Source: Fluviicola sp.
GTDB lineage: Bacteria > Bacteroidota > Bacteroidia > Flavobacteriales_D > Crocinitomicaceae
Assembly (NCBI GenBank): GCA_002734065.2
Contig: NVXU02000053.1
Location: 1 to 54,108, forward strand
Direction of reading: 5' to 3'
Length of the DNA stretch: 54,108 nt
A program made the translations under genes and the position numbers. Below, one piece after another: positions 1 through 7,576 of the stretch (within the stretch, counting starts at the first letter, position 1; each line of letters opens with the position of its first letter). The notes under the pieces are model-generated. The model was given only the letters and a program-made list of their open reading frames with translations, was not told the origin of the DNA and made no database searches.

Positions 1-272
1 AATTCAAATCCTACGGAGCTATGATAGCTTTTGACATCAAAGGCGGCGAAAAAGAGGCTTTTGCTTTCTTGGACAGTCTGAAACTCATTAAATTGGCAGT
101 TTCTCTTGGAGGAACCGAAAGTTTAGCCGAGCATCCTCAAACAATGACGCATGCAGACGTTGACCCAGAGGATAAAAAGGTGATGAATATTACAGAGAAA
201 TTAGTGCGGTTGAGTATCGGTGTGGAGAATTACAAAGATATTATTACTGATATTGAGCAAGCACTGGGGTAG
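1..272 (+). CDS. C-terminal end of a trans-sulfuration (Cys/Met metabolism) PLP-dependent enzyme, 5' end outside window
   Basis: The frame is open from base 3, so only the last 89 residues are visible; the internal ATG at 21 is not the start. Seen: SYGAM, then a KGG turn, SLGGTESL, EHPQTMTHA and RLSIGVE close to the C-terminus. These are the classical C-terminal signatures of the family that includes cystathionine gamma-synthase/lyase, methionine gamma-lyase and O-acetylhomoserine sulfhydrylase; the Arg of RLSIGVE normally binds the substrate carboxylate. The enzyme would be a cytoplasmic PLP-dependent beta- or gamma-elimination/replacement enzyme of sulfur amino acid metabolism. Which substrate it uses cannot be decided without the N-terminal part. 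The family assignment is firm. Confidence 0.88.
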   Translation, partial: FKSYGAMIAFDIKGGEKEAFAFLDSLKLIKLAVSLGGTESLAEHPQTMTHADVDPEDKKVMNITEKLVRLSIGVENYKDIITDIEQALG

Positions 273-408
273 AAAATTGAGGAGACGAAACTATCGTAAT
301 TCACTGATAATCAGCTTTTATTCATTCGTAGTGCCGTTTTGAAAATTTACCCCCATATTCTTGTTTTTAAAGCCATAACTTATGATTGTAAATTCTAAAT
401 CTTAAAAA

Positions 409-600
409 ATGGTAGAAAATCAAAAAAAGAGAACAGTGCTTACTTTGGCAGGAATTGACAAAAGATGGGTGCAAGCAGAAAACGGAAGATGGGTGGATGA
501 AGCGACAATGTTTGTTGAAAAATCAATCGATGATAGTGAGCACGACGAGGTTATGGAGAATGAGGTGACGAAGAAGAGGTGGTGGCAGATTTTTAAATAA
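409..600 (+). CDS. small hypothetical protein, 63 aa
   Basis: Not recognised. The product is 63 residues, highly charged and Trp-rich (RWVQAENGRW near residues 19-28, KRWWQIF at the end), without signal peptide or membrane segment, so it is probably cytosolic. It stands alone between the PLP enzyme and the dispersed repeat that begins 10 bases after its stop codon. The ATG follows an A/T-rich leader without a clear Shine-Dalgarno, as is usual in Bacteroidota. It could be a conserved small protein or a chance frame. The repeated RWV(Q/D) pattern and an end just before a repeat found after another gene argue weakly for a real gene. Confidence 0.5.
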   Translation: MVENQKKRTVLTLAGIDKRWVQAENGRWVDEATMFVEKSIDDSEHDEVMENEVTKKRWWQIFK

Positions 601-610
601 ATTTTTTATT

Positions 611-803
611 CCACTTTTTTTTGCCAAAGCAGAAAAAAAAGTTCGCAAAAAAACTGCATTGCGCTGCGATTTTTCCATTTATTCAATCTTTATCAATATT
701 AAGTTAATGCGGCTGAGCTCCTGTGTCGCTAGCCTTTTAACTAAAACATTGATTTCGATTTCACTCTTTGCAAAATCAAGGCGCGGGTTCTCGCTTCGAA
801 AAA
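611..803. repeat. 193-bp dispersed repeat, copy A
   Basis: Starts at a ccac followed by a T-run and ends at ttcgaaaaa. It aligns without any gap to 3277-3469 (constant offset 2666), with about 15 mismatches counted by eye (roughly 92% identity). It begins 10 bases after the stop codon of the 63-aa ORF and lies between that gene and the convergent recJ end. The frame at 659-856 across it is a by-product of the repeat. Confidence 0.85.
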
Positions 804-830
804 TCGCCATTCTTTATCGAATCAATCTAA

Positions 831-2555
831 TTACACCGTTTCGCGGATGTCTTTGATATTCATCTGAACGGTTTCTCGGTCTCGCCAGCGGTTTACTTCT
901 AAGGTGTAAACGACGTCAAAAGGCAATCCTGAGGCAACAATGTCTTTCTTTTCGGCCATGTTGAAGCCAATTCCTTCGATGACTACGTCGAATTCTGGTT
1001 GTGTCATCGTAAGTTTTAAATGCGCATCTTTCAGCACTCTGACATCGGTAGAATATACATTTTTACTGATGAAAACAGGCTTCATATTCTCGGGTCCGTG
1101 TGGTTCAAACTGAGAAATAATTCGTTTTAAACGTGGAACTTTCATCCTGTTTTCTTCTGCTCCAAAAATCTGATTGAACTGCAATTCAATATCGATTATT
1201 TGCTCTTCGACCATCAATTCTTTGGTCAAGCCAGCTGACGCAACCTCTTCAAACTTCTTTTTAAAAGCATCTAAATTTTCTGGCTTCAAGGTCATTCCGG
1301 CGGCAAAAGTATGACCGCCAAATTGCTCCAAAAGATCTTCGCATTTAGACAATCCTTCGTAGATGTCAAATCCTTTTATGGATCTTGCAGAACCCGTAAT
1401 CAAACCGTTGGATTGCGTTAAAACAATGGTCGGTTTGTAGTGTTTTTCAATTATTCTTGATGCAACAATTCCCACGACGCCTTTGTGCCAATTCTCACTG
1501 AAAACGACATTGGAAAAACGTTTTTCGGCAGTCTCATCTTGCTCAATTTGTGCCAAAGCTTCTTCAGTAATTGTCTTGTCCAACTCTCTTCTTTCGAGGT
1601 TGTCTTCATTGATTTCTGTTGCGAGTTGCAGAATCTCATTTCTGTCTTCAGAAATCATTAATTCTACCGAAAACCGTCCAGACCTCAACCTCCCAGCCGC
1701 ATTGATTCTTGGAGCAATGGAAAAAATTACATCGGTTAAGGTTACTGGGAATTCTTTCTTTGCTAAAGTCAGCAGTTCTTTGAACGCCAAACGAGGATGT
1801 TCATTGAGTCTTTTCATGCCGTGATAGCACAAAATTCTATTCTCTCCCGTTACATGCACAATGTCTGCACCTATGCTCAACGCTAATAAATCCAAGGCTT
1901 CGAAGAGACGCTGTGATTCCCAATTGTTCAATTCACACAGACCTTGCAGCAATTTAAAGCCCACTCCGCAACCTGACAATTCTTTGTATGGATAGTCGCA
2001 ATCTGGTCGTTTAGGATCGAGCACAATGGCATCGGGCAAAGCTTCTCCAGGCGTATGATGATCGCAAATAATAAAATCAATGCCGAGTGATTTTGCATAG
2101 GTAACTTCTTCTAAGGATTTAATTCCGCAATCGAGAGAAATAATTAAATCAACCTCGTTTTTCTTTGCCACATCGACACCCGTTTTGCTCAACCCATATC
2201 CTTCTTTGTAACGGTCGGGAATGTAAAAATCAACGGGTAAGGTATCTTTGAGGAAAGAATACATCAGCGCAACAGCGGTAGTTCCATCGACATCGTAATC
2301 TCCGAAAAGCATGACGCGTTGTTGCTCATCGATGGCTGTTTGCAATCGCTCAACGGCTTCTTCCATGTCTTTCATGAGAAAAGGGTCGTGCAAATCGTCT
2401 AAATTGGGTCGAAAAAATGATTGGGCATCGTCAAAAGAAGTGATTTCTCTTTGCAACAATAATTCGGCAACAATTGGGTCCACTTTTAATTCTGAACGGA
2501 AGTCTTCTACAAGTGTACTGTCTTCTGTCGTCTTTACTTGCCATCTTTTTTGCAT
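831..2555 (-). CDS. recJ: single-stranded-DNA-specific 5'-3' exonuclease RecJ
   Basis: 574 residues, the usual RecJ length. RecJ degrades single-stranded DNA 5' to 3' in recombination (RecF pathway), base-excision and mismatch repair, using two metal ions. Seen: the DHH-family motifs DYDVDG (about 86-91), LDCGIK (about 141-146) and CDHH (about 164-167), then the DHHA1 part with the GGHTFAAG glycine-rich motif in the second half, followed by the C-terminal OB-like region. All catalytic Asp/His motifs are intact. It is divergent from the secreted-protein gene at 2614 with only 58 bases between them, so both promoters must share that gap. Its 3' end faces dispersed repeat copy A. Confidence 0.96.
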   Translation of the reverse strand: MQKRWQVKTTEDSTLVEDFRSELKVDPIVAELLLQREITSFDDAQSFFRPNLDDLHDPFLMKDMEEAVERLQTAIDEQQRVMLFGDYDVDGTTAVALMYSFLKDTLPVDFYIPDRYKEGYGLSKTGVDVAKKNEVDLIISLDCGIKSLEEVTYAKSLGIDFIICDHHTPGEALPDAIVLDPKRPDCDYPYKELSGCGVGFKLLQGLCELNNWESQRLFEALDLLALSIGADIVHVTGENRILCYHGMKRLNEHPRLAFKELLTLAKKEFPVTLTDVIFSIAPRINAAGRLRSGRFSVELMISEDRNEILQLATEINEDNLERRELDKTITEEALAQIEQDETAEKRFSNVVFSENWHKGVVGIVASRIIEKHYKPTIVLTQSNGLITGSARSIKGFDIYEGLSKCEDLLEQFGGHTFAAGMTLKPENLDAFKKKFEEVASAGLTKELMVEEQIIDIELQFNQIFGAEENRMKVPRLKRIISQFEPHGPENMKPVFISKNVYSTDVRVLKDAHLKLTMTQPEFDVVIEGIGFNMAEKKDIVASGLPFDVVYTLEVNRWRDRETVQMNIKDIRETV

Positions 2556-2613
2556 GCTTTTGGGTTTTGGTGGTATAGTTATTGTTAATTTAGTGCTTAT
2601 ACATTATTAAGTT

Positions 2614-3264
2614 ATGAAAATAGTTCTCTTAGTTGCAAGTTTTTTGGTGAGTTTTATTACAATTTCTCAAAAGTCGTATTATTTCTCGAATCCTCTTCCT
2701 TTGGAAGAGATAAAATTAACGAAGGTTGCTGCAAAATATTACGGCACCTATTCTTCCATCGAGCAACCGAGTCACTATGAAGTTGATGAGAATGGAATCG
2801 CGCTAGTATCGACAAATATTTCTTCTGTGAGCAGAGAAATGGTCAGAGAATCGTCAAAATACACTATTCGCAACGGTTTTATTCACGGCGTTCTTAAAAA
2901 CGACTCATTGCCTTGCGTTTTAAAGGGAGAATACTACTTTTTTGGTGTTCAGAATCGTGAAATCATCGTTGGAAAAGGAAGTCCAAACGTTTTAAAAGAA
3001 ATTGATACTAACGGAAATTATCTTGTCAATGTCTATGAGAATGGGAGTTATGTTCCGCTCAAAATTTCATTTGATGCTGGCAAATTTTCCATTGCTTATT
3101 TCGATTATGATTTTGAAACGAAGCTTTTTAAGTTCATTGATGATCAAGAAAGCATCCAAGAATCCGAATACGAGCTGGTTATTCTTTCTCCGAGTGAAAA
3201 AGAGGTGAAAAGGTTGTTGAGAGTTGGAATGTTTGGGGAAGAGAGGGAGTTTGAGAAGAAGTAA
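2614..3264 (+). CDS. secreted protein of unknown function, 216 aa
   Basis: Not recognised. The first ~19 residues form a signal peptide (MKIVLLVASFLVSF, then ITISQ), giving an exported, probably periplasmic protein with no further membrane segment. The mature part is rich in beta-prone stretches and charged residues; repeated ENG/NGNYLVN turns resemble the MORN-like or beta-solenoid proteins common in Bacteroidota, but I cannot assign a family. It is divergent from recJ and followed, 12 bases after its stop, by dispersed repeat copy B. The short frames inside it on both strands are shadows. Confidence 0.7.
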   Translation: MKIVLLVASFLVSFITISQKSYYFSNPLPLEEIKLTKVAAKYYGTYSSIEQPSHYEVDENGIALVSTNISSVSREMVRESSKYTIRNGFIHGVLKNDSLPCVLKGEYYFFGVQNREIIVGKGSPNVLKEIDTNGNYLVNVYENGSYVPLKISFDAGKFSIAYFDYDFETKLFKFIDDQESIQESEYELVILSPSEKEVKRLLRVGMFGEEREFEKK

Positions 3265-3276
3265 TCTCACTAACTT

Positions 3277-3469
3277 CCACTTTTTTTTGCCAAAGCAGAA
3301 AAAAAAGTTCGCAAAAAAACTGCATTGCGCTGCGATTTATCCATTCACTCAATCTTCATCAATATTAAGTTAATGCGCCTGAGCTCCTTTGTCGCTAGCC
3401 TTTTAACTAAAATATTAATTTTGATTTCATTCTTTTCAAAATCAAGGCGCTCGACCTCGCTTCGAAAAA
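3277..3469. repeat. 193-bp dispersed repeat, copy B
   Basis: Gap-free partner of 611-803 in the same orientation. Like copy A it starts 10-12 bases after the stop codon of a plus-strand gene and lies in a convergent intergenic space, here between 2614-3264 and the DUF4395 gene. Position and conservation suggest a REP-like element or a bidirectional 3' element; no open reading frame in it is convincing. Confidence 0.85.
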
Positions 3470-3491
3470 ATACATCTCCTTTAAAAAAACG

Positions 3492-4121
3492 CTATTCTAT
3501 AATTATCACCTCTTTTAAATTCTCAAATTTCCAAAATTCTAAGCCGAAATAAAGAAGCACGAAAACGCTTGCAAAGAGCAACAGATAGATTAATTTTCTC
3601 TTTTCGTAGAGGGGTTTACTCTCAATTTCACACACATCGCCAGGGCAGTTTTCTACCTTAATATTTAGCTTTCTGTAGAGGATGCAACCAAGGCAAATGC
3701 CAAAAACCGATTCGACAAAGAGCAAAAACAGGCACAACCAACAAATTGCGAGTCGAATGAGCGAAATTTTATCGAAAAGGATGTAAAAAGTCATAATAGC
3801 ACCTAAAATCAGTCCTAAAATCCATGCGAATTGTTTGGGTCTTGCTTCTACCCAGTCCGGTTGTTGATTGCTGACAATAAGGTTGCCAAGCATCATATAC
3901 GGTGCGTACTTTGGATTAAAAATGACACGGACAATGAATTCAATAATAAAGGTAATGGAGAATAATTCTGCCCAAAAAATGGTTCTCAACAAAAAAACGG
4001 AGAATAAACTGAGCAGCCCCAACAAGAACATTATTCCTGCACTTGCTCTAGCATCGCGCTCGTTCACAACTTTGTAGTCAAAGCCATCAATTGTTTCTCC
4101 GAAATTAAAAAATAGTCCCAT
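3492..4121 (-). CDS. DUF4395-family integral membrane protein
   Basis: 209 residues with about five hydrophobic segments (near 29-46, 49-68, 98-117, 121-149, 178-198). The N-terminal NERDARASAG, the middle KYAPYM and PKQFAW, and the FGICLGC motif near residues 141-147 match the DUF4395 family of small Bacteroidota/Actinobacteria membrane proteins. The paired cysteines at a membrane edge suggest a thiol or metal-linked role, but no function is established. It is the last gene of the minus-strand mer-like operon: its start codon is separated by one base from the stop of the HMA lipoprotein gene, so they are almost certainly co-transcribed. By context it may help metal or thiol handling at the inner membrane (inference). 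Confidence 0.75.
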   Translation of the reverse strand: MGLFFNFGETIDGFDYKVVNERDARASAGIMFLLGLLSLFSVFLLRTIFWAELFSITFIIEFIVRVIFNPKYAPYMMLGNLIVSNQQPDWVEARPKQFAWILGLILGAIMTFYILFDKISLIRLAICWLCLFLLFVESVFGICLGCILYRKLNIKVENCPGDVCEIESKPLYEKRKLIYLLLFASVFVLLYFGLEFWKFENLKEVIIIE

Positions 4122-4122
4122 T

Positions 4123-4437
4123 TTACTTCAAAATTGGTTGATAACCGGCTTTTTCTATCGCTTTTATCAAGGTTTCTTCGTCTGTTCTTGTCTTGTCAAA
4201 AGTGATGGTTGCTTCATCTTTGGACGAAGACGCACTTACTTTTACGACGCCATTCAGTTCTGTCAAATTTTTCTCAAGGGTCACCTCACAACCTACACAG
4301 GTCATGCCTTCTACAGTAATGCAAGTCTCGACCAAGTCAGATTTTTTGACAATCATTGTCTCTTTTTTGCTCGCAGAATTGCATCCTGCAAACAACATCA
4401 AAGTTCCTATGAGAATAATAATTACGTGTTTTTTCAT
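4123..4437 (-). CDS. heavy-metal-associated (HMA/MerP-like) domain lipoprotein
   Basis: 104 residues. Residues 1-19 form a lipoprotein signal ending in LFAGC, so the mature protein is lipid-anchored at Cys19 in the envelope. Residues ~38-104 form one HMA fold with GMTCVGC (Cys47 and Cys50), the metal-binding motif of MerP and copper chaperones, and the usual ending KAIEKAGYQP. It would bind a soft thiophilic metal ion (Hg, Cu, Zn or similar) through the two cysteines and hand it to the MerTP transporter of the same operon. It lies 14 bases after the GDCCVXC gene and one base before the DUF4395 gene. The HMA call is firm; the metal is not determined. Confidence 0.88.
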   Translation of the reverse strand: MKKHVIIILIGTLMLFAGCNSASKKETMIVKKSDLVETCITVEGMTCVGCEVTLEKNLTELNGVVKVSASSSKDEATITFDKTRTDEETLIKAIEKAGYQPILK

Positions 4438-4451
4438 CTATTCGTTTTTTT

Positions 4452-4673
4452 CTAACAGCAGCTCGAATCACCGCAACTTTTATCTTCTTGAATCGGTGGA
4501 CAAGGAACCGTTGCATACGAGCAAAACACACAGCAATCTCCTTCCAAAGCTTTTAAAACAACCTTGCAATTCTCACATTCGTAAAAATATTGACAGGCAT
4601 CTGTTGGCATTTCTTCTGTCTTTTTATGTCCACATTCTGGACAAGTAATCGTTGAGTTTAATTCTATTTTCAT
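4452..4673 (-). CDS. GDCCVXC-type small cysteine-rich protein
   Basis: 73 residues from the ATG at 4673. A longer frame starting at 4733 is possible, but the conserved part begins at this Met (MKIELNSTITCPECG). Eleven or more cysteines: CPEC (11-14), a second Cys pair (about 33 and 36), GDCCVFC (45-51) and a Cys-rich tail with CGDSSCC. The family is commonly found in mer/ars-type operons of Bacteroidota and is thought to bind metal, probably zinc or a soft heavy metal; the biochemistry is not known to me. It lies between merTP and the HMA lipoprotein in a metal-handling operon, which supports a cytosolic metal sequestration or relay role (inference). Confidence 0.8.
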   Translation of the reverse strand: MKIELNSTITCPECGHKKTEEMPTDACQYFYECENCKVVLKALEGDCCVFCSYATVPCPPIQEDKSCGDSSCC

Positions 4674-4703
4674 TTTGTTTGAGAATTTGTAACCGTATAA
4701 CCC

Positions 4704-4774
4704 GAAAAATTCATGAATTTTTCTGACGACCAAGTACTACAACAAATTTGGAGTTTTTCAAACACCCAAATTTG
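4704..4774. promoter_or_regulatory. palindrome and stem-loop between merTP and the GDCCVXC gene
   Basis: 4704-4723 is a perfect 20-bp palindrome (half-site gaaaaattca). 4743-4751 (caaatttgg) pairs perfectly with 4766-4774 across 14 bases. Neither is followed by a U-run on the minus strand, so they look more like a regulatory or processing site inside the operon than a terminator. They occupy the 159-base gap between the two genes. Confidence 0.5.
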
Positions 4775-4832
4775 AGTATTACTAAGTCGGGATTTTCCGC
4801 ATTGCCCCCCCTTTAGCCACTACACATTCATA

Positions 4833-5465
4833 CTATTCGTTACACTCTCGTATGAATAATGCGGTATAACCCGTTGAGTTAATTGCTTTTGTAATTTCTT
4901 TCAATGTTGTTTTAGAATTATCGTATTCTACTTGAGCGTTTTCATTCTCGTAAGAAGATTTCACGTTGATGATTCCTTCTAATGCATTCACCGCATGATC
5001 GATATGTGCCTCACAGGCTTGACAGGTCATTCCTTCAATAATAAAGTCCGTCGTTTCGATGTTGGCTTGATTCACAATGACCACTTCCTTCTTATTATCT
5101 GGATAGAAAATGTGTGCATAATAGGGAAAACTGATTGAAATAACTGCAAACACAGTAATCGCCACTAAGAAGGTCTTCGTTTGGTACCATTTCGGTTTTT
5201 CTATTTCACAACCACAATCATCTTCTTTCTTCGATTTGAAATGGTTGTACCAAGCATATCCTATGGCAATAACTGCCAAGCCAATCAAATAAGGTCTAAA
5301 TGGTTCCATCCAAGACAACGCAGAAGCACTGCCGCCAACACCAGCAATTAATGCAATTACAGGGGGAATGCAACATGAAGATGCTGCTAGGGCTGCCAAC
5401 AAACCTGTATAGGCAGCGTTTTTTGATTTTTTGCCTGCCTTGTCGTTAGAAAGGTCTGTTTTCAT
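4833..5465 (-). CDS. MerTP: mercuric-type transporter fused to an HMA domain
   Basis: 210 residues. The N-terminal MerT-like part has membrane segments near 18-42, 57-73 and 98-118, with the vicinal Cys pair SSCC (Cys31, Cys32) in the first helix and CGC (Cys84, Cys86) in the cytoplasmic loop. The C-terminal part is a MerP-like HMA domain with GMTCQAC (Cys148, Cys151). The fusion would capture a thiophilic metal ion outside and pass it through cysteine pairs to the cytosol, where a reductase normally waits; none is present here. Its start overlaps the stop of the arsR gene by four bases, so translation is coupled. Fused MerTP proteins are known in Bacteroidota. Strong call; Hg as the substrate is inferred. 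Confidence 0.92.
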   Translation of the reverse strand: MKTDLSNDKAGKKSKNAAYTGLLAALAASSCCIPPVIALIAGVGGSASALSWMEPFRPYLIGLAVIAIGYAWYNHFKSKKEDDCGCEIEKPKWYQTKTFLVAITVFAVISISFPYYAHIFYPDNKKEVVIVNQANIETTDFIIEGMTCQACEAHIDHAVNALEGIINVKSSYENENAQVEYDNSKTTLKEITKAINSTGYTALFIRECNE

Positions 5466-5836
5466 ACTGTTTCTAATATTTGATCATTCGCAATCAGTGC
5501 AAAAAATGGTGCAAACAACTGTTCGTACTCTTTGTTGAGCGAATAAAAAATGGTTTGCGCTTTTCTGTTAGGGAGAATGATGTTTCTGTCCTTCAATTTT
5601 CGTAAATGTTGAGAAATCGCCGAAACATTCATGGAAAGAATGTCGCTAAGGTCGCAAACGCATAGTTCCTCTTCTTGAGAAAGCAAAAACAGAATTTGCA
5701 AGCGTACCTTATTGCCCGCTAAATTCAATGCGGTCGCCAATGTTTCTATCGATGCGTCCAATTCCAAAATACGTCCTTTGCACGTTGAAATTTGCTCAAT
5801 ATCGGCTTCAATTCTTATACAACTGTTGTTTTCCAT
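5462..5836 (-). CDS. ArsR/SmtB-family metalloregulator of the mer-like operon
   Basis: 124 residues, a winged-helix repressor. Seen: KVRLQILFLL (helix 2), ELCVCDLSDIL with Cys59 and Cys61 in the classical alpha3 metal site, SAISQHLRKLKD as recognition helix, and the wing around RKAQTIFYSL. Additional cysteines at 6 and 19 could complete the sensor site. Such proteins sit on the operator and leave it when a thiophilic metal binds. It is the first gene of the operon and overlaps merTP by four bases. An imperfect inverted repeat 21 bases upstream of its start (5857-5878) is the likely operator, giving autoregulation. Confidence 0.92.
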   Translation of the reverse strand: MENNSCIRIEADIEQISTCKGRILELDASIETLATALNLAGNKVRLQILFLLSQEEELCVCDLSDILSMNVSAISQHLRKLKDRNIILPNRKAQTIFYSLNKEYEQLFAPFFALIANDQILETV

Positions 5837-5856
5837 AAGGTAAAGGTAGTGATAAA

Positions 5857-5878
5857 TTAGTATTTAAGCAAATGCTAA
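5857..5878 (-). promoter_or_regulatory. candidate ArsR operator
   Basis: Inverted repeat with arms TTAGTATTT (5857-5865) and AAATGCTAA (5870-5878), one mismatch, 4-base spacer, directly upstream of the arsR start. Length and A/T-rich composition are what ArsR/SmtB proteins usually bind. No clean TAnnTTTG box could be placed for this operon. Confidence 0.55.
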
Positions 5879-5899
5879 AATACAGTGGGTAATTTTTTG

Positions 5900-5907
5900 T
5901 ATATTTG
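5900..5907 (+). promoter_or_regulatory. -7 box (TATATTTG) for the 5959 gene
   Basis: Exact match to the Bacteroidota TAnnTTTG consensus, 51 bases before the chosen ATG at 5959. No convincing -33 TTG. The same 15-mer around this box recurs at 6708-6722. Confidence 0.4.
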
Positions 5908-5958
5908 AGGGAACATCTTCGGAACCAGACAAATATTTTGAAGATAATCTATAATTTT

Positions 5959-6621
5959 ATGACTAGTAGAGCCGTTTTTACATTAGTTTTATTAATGTTG
6001 TCTCGTTTTTCTTTCTCCCAGTGCTCCTATAATACCTCTTATGGTAAGACACTGAGCGATACAAATTATTATTGTTTTCGTAATTCCTTTGCAGAGTCAT
6101 TTATTAACTACTATTTTTTTAGTTTTCCTCTGAAGGCAAGAAAGTATGTAATATCAAATACTTTCACACAAACCTATAAAGAACCGTTTAAAAATTCTTC
6201 ATGGGGTGGCGGTTATCCGTCTATTAAGGTAAAATTTGATGTTAAACTTCATAAAACGGATATTGATAACATAAAAACTTCTGACACCTTAAATTTAAGG
6301 TGCTTTTTTACGAAAACTTTATTTACAAATGATTCAAGTATTGTTGATACATTATTTCGTGTAAATTCTCTTTCAATTTATTATACAACAAGTAAGAAGG
6401 TTGAATTTGGATTTTATATTGATGATGTTCACTACAGCGCTCAAATTAAAAGAAAAAACAGGAAACGTGTTGTTAATAGGCTGTATGATACGAACGAGTT
6501 GCCGATTCGATATATAAAAGCTTTTTTTAAAGAGTTTTATGTTTATAACATTACACTCGATATTTCATATGATTACACCTCCGCTGGTTCGAGATTACAT
6601 CTCGGATCTGGGCTGAAATGA
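5959..6621 (+). CDS. secreted protein of unknown function, 220 aa
   Basis: The frame is open from a TTG at 5905, but ATG 5959 starts a good signal peptide (MTSRAVFTLVLLMLSRFSFS, cleavage before QC) and lies at a suitable distance from the promoter box, so I choose it. The mature part is rich in Tyr, Phe, Ser and Asn with alternating beta-type patterns, without recognisable domain, sorting signal or membrane helix; an exported periplasmic or surface protein is likely. It is divergent from the arsR operon and not obviously linked to it. The last codons (about 6578-6620) include a small inverted repeat (gagat/atctc), so the 3' end may overlap a repeat remnant. Confidence 0.6.
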   Translation: MTSRAVFTLVLLMLSRFSFSQCSYNTSYGKTLSDTNYYCFRNSFAESFINYYFFSFPLKARKYVISNTFTQTYKEPFKNSSWGGGYPSIKVKFDVKLHKTDIDNIKTSDTLNLRCFFTKTLFTNDSSIVDTLFRVNSLSIYYTTSKKVEFGFYIDDVHYSAQIKRKNRKRVVNRLYDTNELPIRYIKAFFKEFYVYNITLDISYDYTSAGSRLHLGSGLK

Positions 6622-6763
6622 TGCGATTTTGCTCTTGTTTCAACCAAAAGAATGGCTATTCACCGCAAAATATGCGGAGAATACGGTTTGAGCGTTAAAA
6701 TTCACTGTTTTTTGTATATTTGGGTGTGGAAAATCCCGTAAGAGTGAAATTGCTAGAGGAGGG

Positions 6764-6791
6764 TTGATGATGACTTATTTTACTATATTTG
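6764..6791 (+). promoter_or_regulatory. promoter of the 6864 lipoprotein gene
   Basis: TTG at 6764-6766, 17-base spacer, TATATTTG at 6784-6791: a good match to the Bacteroidota -33/-7 pattern, 72 bases before the ATG. A second TATATTTG at 6715-6722 could be an upstream promoter. Confidence 0.55.
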
Positions 6792-6863
6792 AAAGAAAAA
6801 CACTAGGCGGATAATGCACATATTTGGATTATCATACCGGTTAGTAACCACAGAAAAACAGGA

Positions 6864-7496
6864 ATGAAAAAGCACACAATCATAATTTTAGTTTTATTGA
6901 TAACCTTAGTTTCATGCTCTGAGCCACAAGAGAAATCTGACTTTGATAAGATTCTGGAAAAAATTGAAAATGGAAGCAGTAATGAATCAGATATTAATAA
7001 ATTACTAGAATCTATTTCAGATCAAGAGGGCTCATATGAAGTAAGTTTTCCTGATGCAAAATTCACAATAAAATTTCCAGTAACCAACGTCAAAGAATCT
7101 AGTACAATACAAATAATAGATAATGAAGAAGTTGAAATATTTCACTACACAGCCAATATGCAGGGTAAAGATCATATCAACCTAGCCTATCAACTTGACT
7201 ATGTCTTCTTACCTGAAGTTAAACTTAAAGAAGAAATAGACGACCTATTCAATGAACAAAGGGATTACATTGTTTCGGCTGCAAATTCAGAATTAGAATT
7301 CGAGAAAATTATTGAGAAAAACGACGCCATTGGTCGACATTTATATCTCACCATAGATGAATCTGAAATAAAAACAAACTATAAAATGTATTTTAAAAAT
7401 GGTATTTTTTACAAATTGGCCGTTATAACTGAGGATGGAAAACTATTCAACAAATCAATCGGTCACTTTTTCGATTCCTTTGAGATCACAGAATAA
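6864..7496 (+). CDS. lipoprotein of unknown function, 210 aa
   Basis: Residues 1-18 are a lipoprotein signal peptide ending in LVSC, so the protein is predicted to be lipid-anchored in the envelope. The rest is acidic and lysine-rich without membrane helices; the middle (about 55-200) alternates beta-strand and helix patterns, such as YEVSFPDAKFTIKFPV and MYFKNGIFYKLAV, that look like a single globular domain, but I do not recognise the family. It stands alone with its own promoter and is followed by a convergent helicase gene 80 bases further on. Start and signal peptide are convincing; function is unknown. Confidence 0.7.
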   Translation: MKKHTIIILVLLITLVSCSEPQEKSDFDKILEKIENGSSNESDINKLLESISDQEGSYEVSFPDAKFTIKFPVTNVKESSTIQIIDNEEVEIFHYTANMQGKDHINLAYQLDYVFLPEVKLKEEIDDLFNEQRDYIVSAANSELEFEKIIEKNDAIGRHLYLTIDESEIKTNYKMYFKNGIFYKLAVITEDGKLFNKSIGHFFDSFEITE

Positions 7497-7576
7497 AATA
7501 AGGTTACTAACATCCTGTAAGCAAAATGGGGGGCCGCTACTTCGTGGTGCATCTCGGACCACAAAATTAAACAACC

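Noticed and set aside
659-856. Plus-strand frame (65 aa) across repeat copy A and a parallel frame at 3325-3552
   Set aside because: Both frames are the same repeat translated; no start context, no family, and the repeat lies in convergent spacers. Treated as repeat, not as genes.
4801-4832. C-run (cccccc) near the merTP end as a copy of the ileS palindromic repeat
   Set aside because: No paired G-run follows; the resemblance is only the C-run.
7525-7568. Possible repeat shared with 6578-6616 (catctcgga in both)
   Set aside because: Only about 9 bases are shared and the flanking hairpins differ; not enough to call a repeat.
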